The notes under the pieces: generated by a model
The model's input: only the letters and a program-made list of their open reading frames with translations
Databases searched by the model: none
Told to the model about the DNA's origin: nothing
NCBI RefSeq assembly: GCF_000497045.1
Contig: NW_015961949.1
Location: 186,001-250,000 of the forward strand
Direction of reading: 5' to 3'
DNA: 64,000 nucleotides
Source of the DNA: Kalmanozyma brasiliensis GHG001
Taxonomy: Eukaryota > Basidiomycota > Ustilaginomycetes > Ustilaginales
Position numbers and translations under genes: made by a program
Part shown: positions 29,031 to 37,871 of the stretch, piece after piece
Layout: the number at the start of each line of letters is the position of its first letter
How positions within the stretch are numbered: the stretch's first letter is position 1

Positions 29031-30962
29031 ATGTCGTCCACCGAGTCTCCCGCTACCGCCCCCGCCGAGGCCGTCCCTGCCTCCAACGCCGCTCCCGCCG
29101 CCGAGCAGCAGGCTGCCGGCAACAACGAGCAGCGCAACAACGCCGATGCTGCCAACAACATCTCGCTCTACGTGGGTGAGCTCGACCCCTCGGTCACCGA
29201 GGCCATGCTCTTCGAGATCTTCAGCATGATCGGCCCCGTCGCCAGCATCCGTGTCTGCCGTGACGCCGTCACCCGTCGCTCGCTCGGCTACGCCTACGTC
29301 AACTTTCTCAACGCTGCTGACGGTGAGCGCGCCATGGAGCAGCTCAACTACTCGCTCATCCGCAACCGCCCCTGCCGTATCATGTGGTCGCAGCGTGACC
29401 CCGCCCTCCGACGCACCGGTCAGGGCAACATCTTCATCAAGAACCTCGACGCCGCCATCGACAACAAGGCCCTTCACGACACCTTTGCGGCCTTTGGCAA
29501 CATCCTCTCGTGCAAGGTTGCCACCAACGAGACTGGCTCGCTCGGTTACGGTTTCGTTCACTACGAGACCGCCGAGGCTGCTGATGCCGCCATCAAGCAC
29601 GTCAACGGAATGCTCTTGAACGACAAGAAGGTCTATGTCGGCCATCACATTCCCCGCAAGGAGCGTCAAGCCAAGATCGAGGAGTCGCGTGCCAACTTCA
29701 CCAACATCTACGCCAAGAACGTCGACCCCGAGGTCACCGACGACGAGTTCGAGAAGCTCTTCACCAAGTACGGCAAGATCACCTCGTGCGTTCTCCAGCG
29801 CGACGAGGACGGCAAGTCCAAGGGCTTCGGTTTCGTCAACTTCGAGGACCACAACGAGGCCCAGAAGGCCGTCGACGAGCTTCACGACTTTGAGTTCAAG
29901 GGCCAGAAGCTCTTCGTCGCTCGTGCTCAGAAGAAGAGCGAGCGTGAGGAGGAGCTCCGCCGCTCGTACGAGGCAGCCAAGAACGAGAAGCTCGCCAAGT
30001 TCCAGGGCGTCAACCTCTACCTCAAGAACATCCCCGAGTCGTACGACGACGAGCGTCTGCGTGAGGAGTTCGCCCCCTTCGGCACCATCACCTCGTGCAA
30101 GATCATGCGCGCTACCTCGGGTGTCTCGCGTGGCTTCGGTTTCGTCTGCTACAATGCCCCTGAGGAGGCCAACAAGGCTGTCTCGGAGATGAACGGCAAG
30201 ATGCTCGACAACCGACCCCTCTACGTCGCTCTCGCCCAGCGCAAGGACGACCGTCGCCAGCAGCTCGAGGCTCAGATCATGCAGCGCAACCAGCTGCGTC
30301 TCCAGCAGCAAGCCGCCGCTCAGGGCATGGGCTACCCCGGCCCCGGCATGTACTACCCCCAGCCTGGTGCCTTCCCTGGCCAGCCCGGCGGTATGATGCC
30401 CCGCCCCCGCTACGCTCCTGCTGGCATGATGCCCCAGGGCATGCCCATGGCCCCTTACGGTCAGCCTGGCCAGTTCCCCGCTGGCATGATGCCCCAGGGC
30501 TACCGCCCTGCCCGCCCCCCTCGCGGTGCCCCCAACGCTGCCGGCGGCCCTGTCCCTCCCGCTGGTGCTCGCCCTCCCACCGGCGTCAACGGTGCTCCTC
30601 GCCCTGCTGGCCAGCCCGTTCCCGGTCAGCCCATGCCCCGTGGCCCTGCCGCTCGTCCCGCCGGCCGTCCTGACGCTGGTCAGCCCGGTACCCTGACCGC
30701 TGCCGCCCTTGCCAAGGCCGGCCCCGATGAGCAGAAGCAGATGCTCGGTGAGGCCATCTACCCCAAGGTCGCCGCCAGCCAGCCCGAGCTCGCCGGTAAG
30801 CTCACCGGTATGATCCTCGAGCTGCCCGTCACGGAGCTCCTCCACCTCCTTGAGGAGAGCGAGGCTCTGGACGCCAAGGTTAACGAGGCCCTCGAGGTTC
30901 TCAAGGAGTACCAGCAGAACGAGCCCGAGACTGAGGCCGAGGCCCCCAAGACCGAGGCCTAA
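29031..30962 (+). CDS. PAB1: polyadenylate-binding protein
   Basis: Cytoplasmic poly(A)-binding protein that bridges the mRNA tail to translation and deadenylation machinery. The 643 residues contain four RRMs: the first begins NISLYVGELDPSVTEAMLFE near residue 43, the second GNIFIKNLDAAIDNKALHDT, the third TNIYAKNVDPEVTDDEF and the fourth VNLYLKNIPESYDDERL. RNP1 motifs such as GYAYVNF and GFGFVNF are present. A Pro/Gly/Met/Gln-rich linker precedes the C-terminal MLLE (PABC) domain with QKQMLGEAIYPKV and LPVTELLHLLEE. The frame is open 30 codons further upstream but without an ATG; 29031 is the first ATG. The strong bias to C-ending codons indicates very high expression. No coding introns. 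Confidence 0.97.
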   Translation: MSSTESPATAPAEAVPASNAAPAAEQQAAGNNEQRNNADAANNISLYVGELDPSVTEAMLFEIFSMIGPVASIRVCRDAVTRRSLGYAYVNFLNAADGERAMEQLNYSLIRNRPCRIMWSQRDPALRRTGQGNIFIKNLDAAIDNKALHDTFAAFGNILSCKVATNETGSLGYGFVHYETAEAADAAIKHVNGMLLNDKKVYVGHHIPRKERQAKIEESRANFTNIYAKNVDPEVTDDEFEKLFTKYGKITSCVLQRDEDGKSKGFGFVNFEDHNEAQKAVDELHDFEFKGQKLFVARAQKKSEREEELRRSYEAAKNEKLAKFQGVNLYLKNIPESYDDERLREEFAPFGTITSCKIMRATSGVSRGFGFVCYNAPEEANKAVSEMNGKMLDNRPLYVALAQRKDDRRQQLEAQIMQRNQLRLQQQAAAQGMGYPGPGMYYPQPGAFPGQPGGMMPRPRYAPAGMMPQGMPMAPYGQPGQFPAGMMPQGYRPARPPRGAPNAAGGPVPPAGARPPTGVNGAPRPAGQPVPGQPMPRGPAARPAGRPDAGQPGTLTAAALAKAGPDEQKQMLGEAIYPKVAASQPELAGKLTGMILELPVTELLHLLEESEALDAKVNEALEVLKEYQQNEPETEAEAPKTEA

Positions 30963-31826
30963 GCGTTTCTGCTCGATACCCACCTTGGTTTCCAAACGTC
31001 TTCCGCCAATCTGAAGGCCATCCGCTCTCTGTTCGAGGCGACCCTTTCCATCATCACCTTCACCTATCCACCACCCCAAAAGATCTTGTCCCGCGTGCCG
31101 ATGACTCGTTCGTCGCACGCTCAGCGGACGGTCAGTAGGCAATTCAGCTGTCTACACACCCCATGCGTCATTCTAGAAGCTCGAAGGGAAGGCTTAACTG
31201 ACTTCTCTTCCCGCTCTTGCTCGTGATGCGTTGTATTATAGTCTCATTCGGTCGGCTTCGTTGTCCGTTGCTACGTGCAATTGTCTCTTGCGGCTCAATC
31301 TTGCACCGCTTGTGCTTTAGCCAGCATGAGCAAGTCTGAAAGCAGCGACGGACTGCGGTCATGTTGCGACTGGCCATCCGCAATCCATATTGCCTTCCTC
31401 ACACATCTTGTCGACCGTCCGTGAGAGGAGCTTGAGAGCGGATTCAGCGGCTGACAACAAACTTGTTTTACCGGCCTAACAAACGCCGAAAACGCACCAG
31501 GGATGAGCAAGTTTGAGCCGCGTCGAGAGAGTGCTCTGCTGCCTGCAAAATTTTGGTCTCGGCTTGGGATGATGCAGGGCGAATTTTTCTTTTTGACATG
31601 GCTTCTTGCCCAAATTTGAGTTTGGCCGGCAGCACGCTTCTTCTCCATCATCCACTTATCACCTCCATCACCGCCACTGATATCGAAAGCCGCTCTTCCA
31701 CTCCCACTCGGTACATTGCTCACACGCCGCGACGGACATCTTCCACTCTCGAGCATAGCGTTCTACCATCTATTACGGAAACTTTGAACTCGATCAACGA
31801 TTGAATCTTACACACACGCTTTTACC
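30963..31826. other. intergenic region, PAB1 3' UTR and PNO1 promoter
   Basis: This 0.86 kb lies between two plus-strand genes. I see no RNA gene or coding region. Confidence 0.5.
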
Positions 31827-32747
31827 ATGGTCGCAAGTTCATCCAGCAAGCAGGCCGCAGCCGCCTCGTCCTCTAGCAGCGCGAGCAAGATGAAGAAGCC
31901 TTCGTCCAAGTCATCTGCGGTCGGTACGCCCAAGAAGGCTTCCGCTGTGGAGGACGATGGCGACGTGGTGCTGAAGCACAGCAAGCCGTTTGGCCAAGAA
32001 GGATCGGATGACGAAGACGTCGATATTGCCGATTCGACCTTTGCCACCGCCCCCATGGAGGATGACGACGATCTGATGATTGGCACGTCCTCTCCTGCTG
32101 CTCCCTCCGCCTCTGCTGCCACTCCCGCCGAGGCGTCGGGTTCGAAGCCTTCCTTCGCGCCGATCTCAGCATCAGCCGCCTCGTCCCTCACCGCGGTCGC
32201 CAAGGGTCAATTGCGAAAGATCCCCATCCCACCCCACCGTCTCACCCCGCTCAAAAACGAGTGGCACAAGATCTACACCCCTCTGGTCGAAATGGCTTCG
32301 CTTCAAGTTCGAATGAATGTCGCCAAGAAGTGCGTCGAACTCAAATCCTCCCGTTATACCCAGGAGCAGGGGATGCTCCAGAAGGGCGCCGATTTCGTCA
32401 AAGCCTTCGCGCTCGGATTCGACGCTGACGACGCAATCGCACTGTTGCGCATGGATGACCTGTTCATCGACACGTTCGAGATCAAGGACGTCAAGACGTT
32501 GCAGGGGGACAACTTGTCCAGAGCCATCGGACGCATTGCGGGTAAGGACGGAAGGACAAGGTTCGCAATTGAAAATGCGAGTAGGACGAGATTGGTCGTG
32601 GCCGACACGAAGATTCATATCCTGGGCAACTTTGGTAATATCAAGATCGCTAGGGATGCCGTGGTGGCGTTGATCAGGGGAAGCCCCCCCGGCAAAGTGT
32701 ATGCTAATCTCAAGACTATCGGTGCTAGACAGAGGCAGAGGGCTTAG
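31827..32747 (+). CDS. PNO1: ribosome assembly KH-domain protein Pno1 (Dim2/Rrp20)
   Basis: Nucleolar and cytoplasmic pre-40S factor that binds near the 3' end of 18S rRNA and recruits or regulates Dim1 and Nob1. The 306 residues comprise a low-complexity acidic/Ser/Ala N-terminus (1 to about 125) and the conserved body: RKIPIPPHRLTPLKNEWHKI, FVKAFALGFDADDAIALLRM, and the KH domain with LSRAIGRIAGKDGRTRFAIE and HILGNFGNIKIARDAV. It ends in IRGSPPGKVYANLKTIGARQ. The last two blocks are nearly invariant in Pno1. The start ATG at 31827 (CC at -1/-2, A at -3) is the first of the frame. Intronless, ending 141 bp from the convergent CDC6 stop. Confidence 0.95.
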   Translation: MVASSSSKQAAAASSSSSASKMKKPSSKSSAVGTPKKASAVEDDGDVVLKHSKPFGQEGSDDEDVDIADSTFATAPMEDDDDLMIGTSSPAAPSASAATPAEASGSKPSFAPISASAASSLTAVAKGQLRKIPIPPHRLTPLKNEWHKIYTPLVEMASLQVRMNVAKKCVELKSSRYTQEQGMLQKGADFVKAFALGFDADDAIALLRMDDLFIDTFEIKDVKTLQGDNLSRAIGRIAGKDGRTRFAIENASRTRLVVADTKIHILGNFGNIKIARDAVVALIRGSPPGKVYANLKTIGARQRQRA

Positions 32748-32888
32748 AGATGATCGCAATGCAATGTCCAGCTTTTCCGACCATCAATACAGACACGGAC
32801 ACATAGGCAAGGGGAGATGAAGATGAACGAATGCGATTGAACGACGGGTGTGATGCTTTTGGGATGCTTTTACTGTGATGCTGGTAGT

Positions 32889-35018
32889 CTAGAATTCACC
32901 GACGGGGACGCCCATGCGTCCACCGCCGAGCTCGTCCTGTCTAATCCTGGCGTTCTCCTGGGCGATGCTGTGGTAGACCTTGGCCTTCACGGCGCGGTCC
33001 TTCTCCCTAGCGTAGACCCTGGCGATGGTTTCTGCCACAGCGACATTGCCCCCGCTCGCCGCACCACCCGTCGCGGGCCCACTGGTGCAAATCCCGCGCT
33101 GAACATCGTCCGCGCTCATGGCGAGGTAGACCAAACGACTGCTCGCCAGCAGCTGCTTCTTCGCCGCCCGCTTGCCACTGGGACTCACACTGCTACTCAC
33201 CACCCCGCCTGCAGAGGATGAGGACGTGTGCGAGTCGATCTCGGAAGTGATGCGCACCACGCTGTTGACTTCGAGCATGTCGAACACGCCTAGCAACTCC
33301 GACCCCTCGAGGGGGGAGAAAAGCCCCTGTTCTTGACGCAAGAGCGCATGGTAGGTCGACTCGACATCCGCGATGCGTGTTCCACCAGAGGTGGTGGTGG
33401 AAGTGGAAGTGGATCCGAGCACGGACAGTCCCTCCGCGGCACGTGCCTGCGCAATGAGGATCGCCAGCAGCACGAGTTTCGGATGCACCCCCAACGAGCG
33501 CACCTTGGACAGGTTCGGCGAGCCCAACACCGACGTAAGCACCTTGAGTATCTGCGTTGGCGTCACTTTGGGTGCGCTCGACGGTGTGAGGTGACGCAGC
33601 AGATTCGCGCGACTTGCCACCTCCTGTTCGACGCCTTCGGTGGGAGAAGAGACCTTAACTCGCTCCGCCTCCGAAAGGGCCTTTTTGCGCTGTTCGCCCT
33701 CCACCAGCTCCACCGCCAAGCGCGCCGCATCCAGCGCTTTGCGCAAGTCGCCCGTCGCCCCCGCAATCTTCTTGGCCAACAATTCCACCGCCGTCGGCGT
33801 AAACAGCGGCAAATCTTCCACTACCTCCTCTTGCGGAGCATCATCGTATCTCGACTGCAGACCCGACAACCTGTCGCGGATGACACTGACGATCTCCCCT
33901 GCCTCGAACGGTCGGAAGTGCAACAGCGCCGGACTCGCCCCTTTGCTAGCGAGGAGTGGCACAAAACGTTCCGTCAGATCGAGCGAATTGGCAATCCCCA
34001 CCAGCCCGCACTTGCCTGCTCCGGCAGTCCACGAGAAGATCTTGTACAGAATGTTCTGGTGCGCACGGGATTGCAGCAGATGGTCCATCTCATCGAGCAC
34101 GATGAGGATGCGTTGCTGCCCACTGTGGATGAGGTTGGAGAGGGCGGATTCGGCGAAGGCGTCGGACTGATTTTCGGCGACGTTGGAGCCTAGAGCGGTG
34201 AGGATGGAGGAGAAGATGTGACGTGGATGGGAAAGGGTCATGCAATTGACGAATGCGACGCGAGGTGAAGAGGTGGGAGGGAGACTGTTGAGGACCGAGC
34301 GAACGAGTGCGGTTTTCCCGGTACCGGGAAGACCACAGACGTAGAGACAGGAGGCGTCCGAGTCGCCGTCCAGCTCGACGTTGAGGGTGCGCGCTTGGGC
34401 AGGGGCAGAGGGGTCGAGAGAGAAGGTCGAGTGGAGGAACAGCTGGATGGCGACACGCTCGGATTCGCGTCCGACGACCTTGACGTGATGCCCACCTGCG
34501 GAGGAGGGGATGGTGAGCCCCGCCTCGGTCTCGGCTGGATCGACGCCCGCTGCGTATCGGAGCAAGGCACGCGCGTGTGCGTAGACGGAAGAGTACTTCT
34601 CCTTGCCCGACTCGAGAAGAGCGACGATGGGCGGCGAGACGTCGCGATCGGAGGAGCACGAGGAGGTCGCCGCAGAAGAACCCTCAGAGACGCTGCGTGT
34701 GTCGAACAAAGAGCTCTGCGTCGAGTCTTGCGAGGAAAGGGGGAAGTAGGAGCTGGAGTCCTCGTCCGGGATAAGGCGAGATGAGCTGGGCGTGTCGAGT
34801 GTGGATCTAATGCTTGGCGTCTCGATTCGCAGGCGCGAGAGGGGGCTGGCTGGGAGAGCGTCGTGGTCGAGGTCGACATCGTTGCGAGATCGTTTCCTGC
34901 CTGAAGCTGAGAGGGTCGAGGGTCGGCGTGTGGGTGTGGCCTCGACGGGGTGGTGAATGCTGGACGAGGATCGAGCGTGTCGTCTTGAGGGTGTTCTTGG
35001 CATGTTGAGAGCTGACAT
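32889..35018 (-). CDS. CDC6: replication licensing factor Cdc6 (Cdc18)
   Basis: AAA+ ATPase that with ORC and Cdt1 loads the MCM helicase in G1. The 709-residue product has a basic, Ser/Pro-rich N-terminus with CDK-type sites (for example TPSRR near the start) and nuclear-signal-like GRKRSR. The AAA+ core carries Walker A GLPGTGKT (229-236), Walker B ILIVLDEMD, sensor 1 GIANSLDL and sensor 2 region TGDLRKALDAARLAVE, followed by a C-terminal winged-helix domain. The longer frame to 35429 is open but has no Cdc6-like sequence. It would also cover the MCB-like promoter sites at 35361-35400, so the ATG at 35018 is chosen. Orc1 is less likely because there is no BAH domain. Intronless. Confidence 0.9.
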   Translation of the reverse strand: MSALNMPRTPSRRHARSSSSIHHPVEATPTRRPSTLSASGRKRSRNDVDLDHDALPASPLSRLRIETPSIRSTLDTPSSSRLIPDEDSSSYFPLSSQDSTQSSLFDTRSVSEGSSAATSSCSSDRDVSPPIVALLESGKEKYSSVYAHARALLRYAAGVDPAETEAGLTIPSSAGGHHVKVVGRESERVAIQLFLHSTFSLDPSAPAQARTLNVELDGDSDASCLYVCGLPGTGKTALVRSVLNSLPPTSSPRVAFVNCMTLSHPRHIFSSILTALGSNVAENQSDAFAESALSNLIHSGQQRILIVLDEMDHLLQSRAHQNILYKIFSWTAGAGKCGLVGIANSLDLTERFVPLLASKGASPALLHFRPFEAGEIVSVIRDRLSGLQSRYDDAPQEEVVEDLPLFTPTAVELLAKKIAGATGDLRKALDAARLAVELVEGEQRKKALSEAERVKVSSPTEGVEQEVASRANLLRHLTPSSAPKVTPTQILKVLTSVLGSPNLSKVRSLGVHPKLVLLAILIAQARAAEGLSVLGSTSTSTTTSGGTRIADVESTYHALLRQEQGLFSPLEGSELLGVFDMLEVNSVVRITSEIDSHTSSSSAGGVVSSSVSPSGKRAAKKQLLASSRLVYLAMSADDVQRGICTSGPATGGAASGGNVAVAETIARVYAREKDRAVKAKVYHSIAQENARIRQDELGGGRMGVPVGEF

Positions 35019-35651
35019 GGTGGGCAATAGTCGTGGAGCGGTGGTAGGAAGGGGTATCAAGGAGCAGAGGTTGTCGGTGAAATGCGATGGCAGAATACGG
35101 CGAGGAAGGAATGCAGGGTATGCGAGAAAGAGTGCGCGGGCAACGAATGCGATGAGCGAAGGAAACGAGCGAGAACGAGAGATGGAGCAAGTGCAAAGTC
35201 GATCGAGAAGAGAAGACGATGATATGAGAGTGTGATGAGAGGAATGATGAGGAGGATGATGGTCAGTCCCTTTTGTTCGATTCTTCGCAGTTCTGAAACC
35301 TGTCCTGCATGTGCCGTTCTGCTGCCCTGAAATTTGGATCTGGGCAGTTGGGCAGTCATCAACGCGGACTGCAGCGTTCAACGCGTAAATTGGCGCGTCG
35401 TGGGCCTGGCTGTGTGCCACTTTTTCCAACAGTGACGCTGCAGCCGAGACAGAGGAAATTGTGACTGTGTGGGAGAGAGTGGAGTTTTCCTTCTGAAATC
35501 CAGGCTGCAGCTCGAGCAGTTTCTAGGCCTGCAGGCAGCAGTCAAGCTGCCACCAGCTCGAGCCAGCTTGACCAGGCGAGACAGCAGCCCGCGGGACCCT
35601 CAGATGCTCCTCAGGTCCTGGTCAAGCATGCACTGACATAGTAGCAGAACG
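35019..35651. other. CDC6 upstream region and probable 3' end of the KEN-box gene
   Basis: About 0.63 kb upstream of CDC6. It holds the ACGCG cluster at 35361-35400 and, near 35550-35640, the likely but unresolved last exon of the KEN-box gene. Confidence 0.5.
35361..35400. promoter_or_regulatory. MCB-like site cluster upstream of CDC6
   Basis: Within 40 bp are AACGCG, a perfect ACGCGT (35381-35386) and ATTGGCGCG, an E2F-like core. They lie about 345-380 bp upstream of the CDC6 ATG. MBF-type regulators bind ACGCG in fungal G1/S genes, and CDC6/cdc18 is a classic target. A single ACGCGT is expected by chance about every 4 kb, so the clustering and gene identity carry the argument. Confidence 0.45.
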
Positions 35652-35713
35652 TCACAGCAGAGCATGGACCCAAATCGAAGCGGAGCAAGAAACATCACGG
35701 ATGAGAAACTTAC

Positions 35714-36374
35714 CTGAAGTGGTGGAAAGGTCGGAGGTGGTGGAGCTTCGACTGAGGCGACGCAAGGAAGCAGAGGGTCCTGAGAAGCTCTGTCGCTCTA
35801 CGAGACTGCCTTGACGGGACTGGCTGGTGATGCGGCGAACGGCATCTTCCTCCTGCGCATTTCGAGCTTCGGTCTCGAGCACGTCTTGAGAAGCGCAGCG
35901 GAAGGGGGCCACGTTCTCCTTGTTGCAGTCGTCGGGTCGATGAGCAGCGGAGGACAAGTAGGAGCATCCTCCTAGCCTGCGCGAGTGGCCTTGACTGCCG
36001 TTCTCGTCGTCCGAAGAGTCGCCAAATTCGGAGCTGCCCAAGACAGAGCGCCGGGAGCCAGTGGAGGATCGAGAGGAGAAGCGGCTGCTGCCAGCTCGCA
36101 CGTATCGCGGTCTGGATGATGACGAAGTGGTTGGGGGCGCTGAGCCGGTCGAGCAAGACGAGGAAGCCTTGTTCGAGGACAAGCTCTGCACGTTTAGCTG
36201 CGAAAGGGCACCAGCGACGAGAGCGCGGGTGGCTCCCAGCACAGAAGCAGAGGTCGTCTTGGCGCGTGCCTTGATCATGACGATATCCTCGTTCTCGGCG
36301 TCGAGGGGTGCTGGCGCGGGCTGTCGCTGCGGACCTGTACGTAGACGGGCTGAGATGGCTCTTGTGAGGGGCAT
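35714..36374 (-). CDS. Ser-rich KEN-box protein, exon 1 (3' exon unresolved)
   Basis: Not recognised as a known family. The 220 codons are Ser/Arg-rich and probably disordered. They contain a KEN box in DDCNKENVAPF, an RxxL (Arg-Ser-Val-Leu) that could be a minimal D-box, and several RxxS phosphorylation-like sites. KEN plus RxxL suggests an APC/C-degraded cell-cycle protein, but that is inference. The unspliced frame runs to a stop at 35652; however, a perfect GTAAGT donor follows TCA-G at 35714 in phase 1, so the coding exon likely ends there. Possible acceptors lie at 35633 (adds Val-His-Ala then stop) or about 15-20 nt further downstream. A short last exon is therefore expected before CDC6. 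The ATG at 36374 is the first of the frame. Confidence 0.55.
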
Positions 36375-37871
36375 AGTGAGAGTTTGGCGGTGTGATACTG
36401 GCTGACGGATGCTATCGGTAGATTATCAGCACGAGTCCGTTTGCTGGATCTCGATCGCTCCGGGCAGTGCTGTTCAGGCTGCCTAGTTGGTGCGGAGACG
36501 GACGTGAGCGATGGAGCAGCAAGAAGGTGATGCTATGCTGCGCTTGATAGACAGGTTGAATGGCAGAGAGAGGAGTGCAAGGCGAGCAAGAGCGGTATGG
36601 GTCAAGAGCAAGAGAGCGAGAAGAAAGGCTCGCACTGAACCCTGGCTGACCCACTGGCTCTCCTAACCGAGTGACCCTGGCTCGTGGAATCTTCTCAGCG
36701 CTCCTCTCGTGCCCTTGCTCGTACTCTCTGCGCCTTGACAAGACTCTTTCTTGTTCTCTCGCCAGGGTCTTGGAGCTCTCTCGCTCACCCTCGCCTTGTG
36801 GCCCGTCCATTTACGCGAAAAGCGCCTTTCGCAACGCCATATTTTCAGAAAGAGCGGCAGCGTGTCGCACAATTCACGCGTCAACCGTGCGAAAGGTTCT
36901 CACTGCATGAAAGGGGCGACATAAGATTTGCTGAGCAGCAAACAAGCTCCTCGCTCCTCCTTTCTTCGACGATGATCGGCGCTCGAGAGAGCAGAGAGCA
37001 TGGAGACACTTTGGCTGTTGGCGCAGCCTGTGCGTTCAAGAAGAAAGGGAAGAAAGTGATTCGAGAGGAAAGGCTTTCAGAGGTTGGCGCTATCGAAGGT
37101 CGAGAGAGTCTAGAGCTTAATCAAGGTTGTCTTGTTGTTCCTTTGTGCGACCGAGACCGACCCTGCAGGCTCATGAAGCAGAGCGTCGGCGCAGCGCTTT
37201 GCATCGCAATGAGAGCCGGAGCTGCAGAGTCATTTGCTAGCTCGTTGAATGAGCTTTCTGAGGCAGCCCGACTAGTCTACCTCGCAATCAGTCTGTGCGA
37301 GAAGAAATCGAGTGCGATAAAGAGGCCGAATATGACTGAGCGCGTGCACGAGGCTGAGCGAGGCGAGGCCCAATTGCTTCTATTCCCGGTCTCCTCTTTT
37401 TCCGGCCGCGAGAAAAAGAGCGGAGCCCAATCCTGTCAAGGGGCCGACACCTCGAGGTTGCCTTCCTTCGCAGCTCTCATCCACCTCTTCCCCTTCCTGC
37501 CTTTGCGCGGCGGACCAAACCAACAAAGGATCGACCGATCTCACTTCACTTCATTTCATGGCCGAGCACATAAGCTTTCCAAACCGACGTCGCTTCTTTC
37601 CTTTGATACGCTTTCTTGCTGCGCACGGAGCGCAAGGCTCCATTTCATCATCGCATTTCGGCTACGACGCATCACCGACGCAACGTCAACCATACGCAGC
37701 ATCTTCATCGAACGCTGAAACACATCGCCCTGCGACTACGATCTTGTGCGCCCGATCTTCAAGAGATCACCAGTGCGATTCCCGGCGATCCTGACCCACC
37801 GGTCCGAAACTTCGAAGGACGTTGAAGACGAGAGCGAACAGGTGTCCCGCACTTGACCATCCAGGCTCAGC
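36375..37871. other. divergent intergenic region, KEN-box gene / MDV1
   Basis: About 1.5 kb. ACGCGAAA at 36812-36819 and ACGCGT at 36876-36881 lie 440-500 bp upstream of the KEN-box gene and could be MBF-type sites. A frame open from 36684 to 37718 on the plus strand starts at GTG, has no domain and is not accepted as a gene. Confidence 0.5.
36812..36881. promoter_or_regulatory. MCB/SCB-like sites upstream of the KEN-box gene
   Basis: ACGCGAAA (36812-36819) and ACGCGT (36876-36881) occur 57 bp apart in the 5' flank of the KEN-box gene. Both resemble binding sites of Swi6-family G1/S regulators. Identified by pattern; chance occurrence is possible. Confidence 0.35.

Noticed and set aside
28992..31142. 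716-codon open frame on the minus strand opposite PAB1
   Set aside because: PAB1 uses almost only C-ending codons, which removes stops from an antisense frame. The translation is Leu/Gly/Val-rich with no domain; it is a shadow of codon bias.
35019..35429. In-frame N-terminal extension of CDC6 (137 codons)
   Set aside because: The extension has no Cdc6-like sequence and overlaps the ACGCG promoter cluster; the ATG at 35018 is followed at once by CDK-site-rich sequence typical of Cdc6 N-termini.
36684..37718. 344-codon plus-strand frame upstream of MDV1
   Set aside because: Starts at GTG, its first ATG is about 95 codons in, no domain or compositional coherence; lies in promoter DNA.
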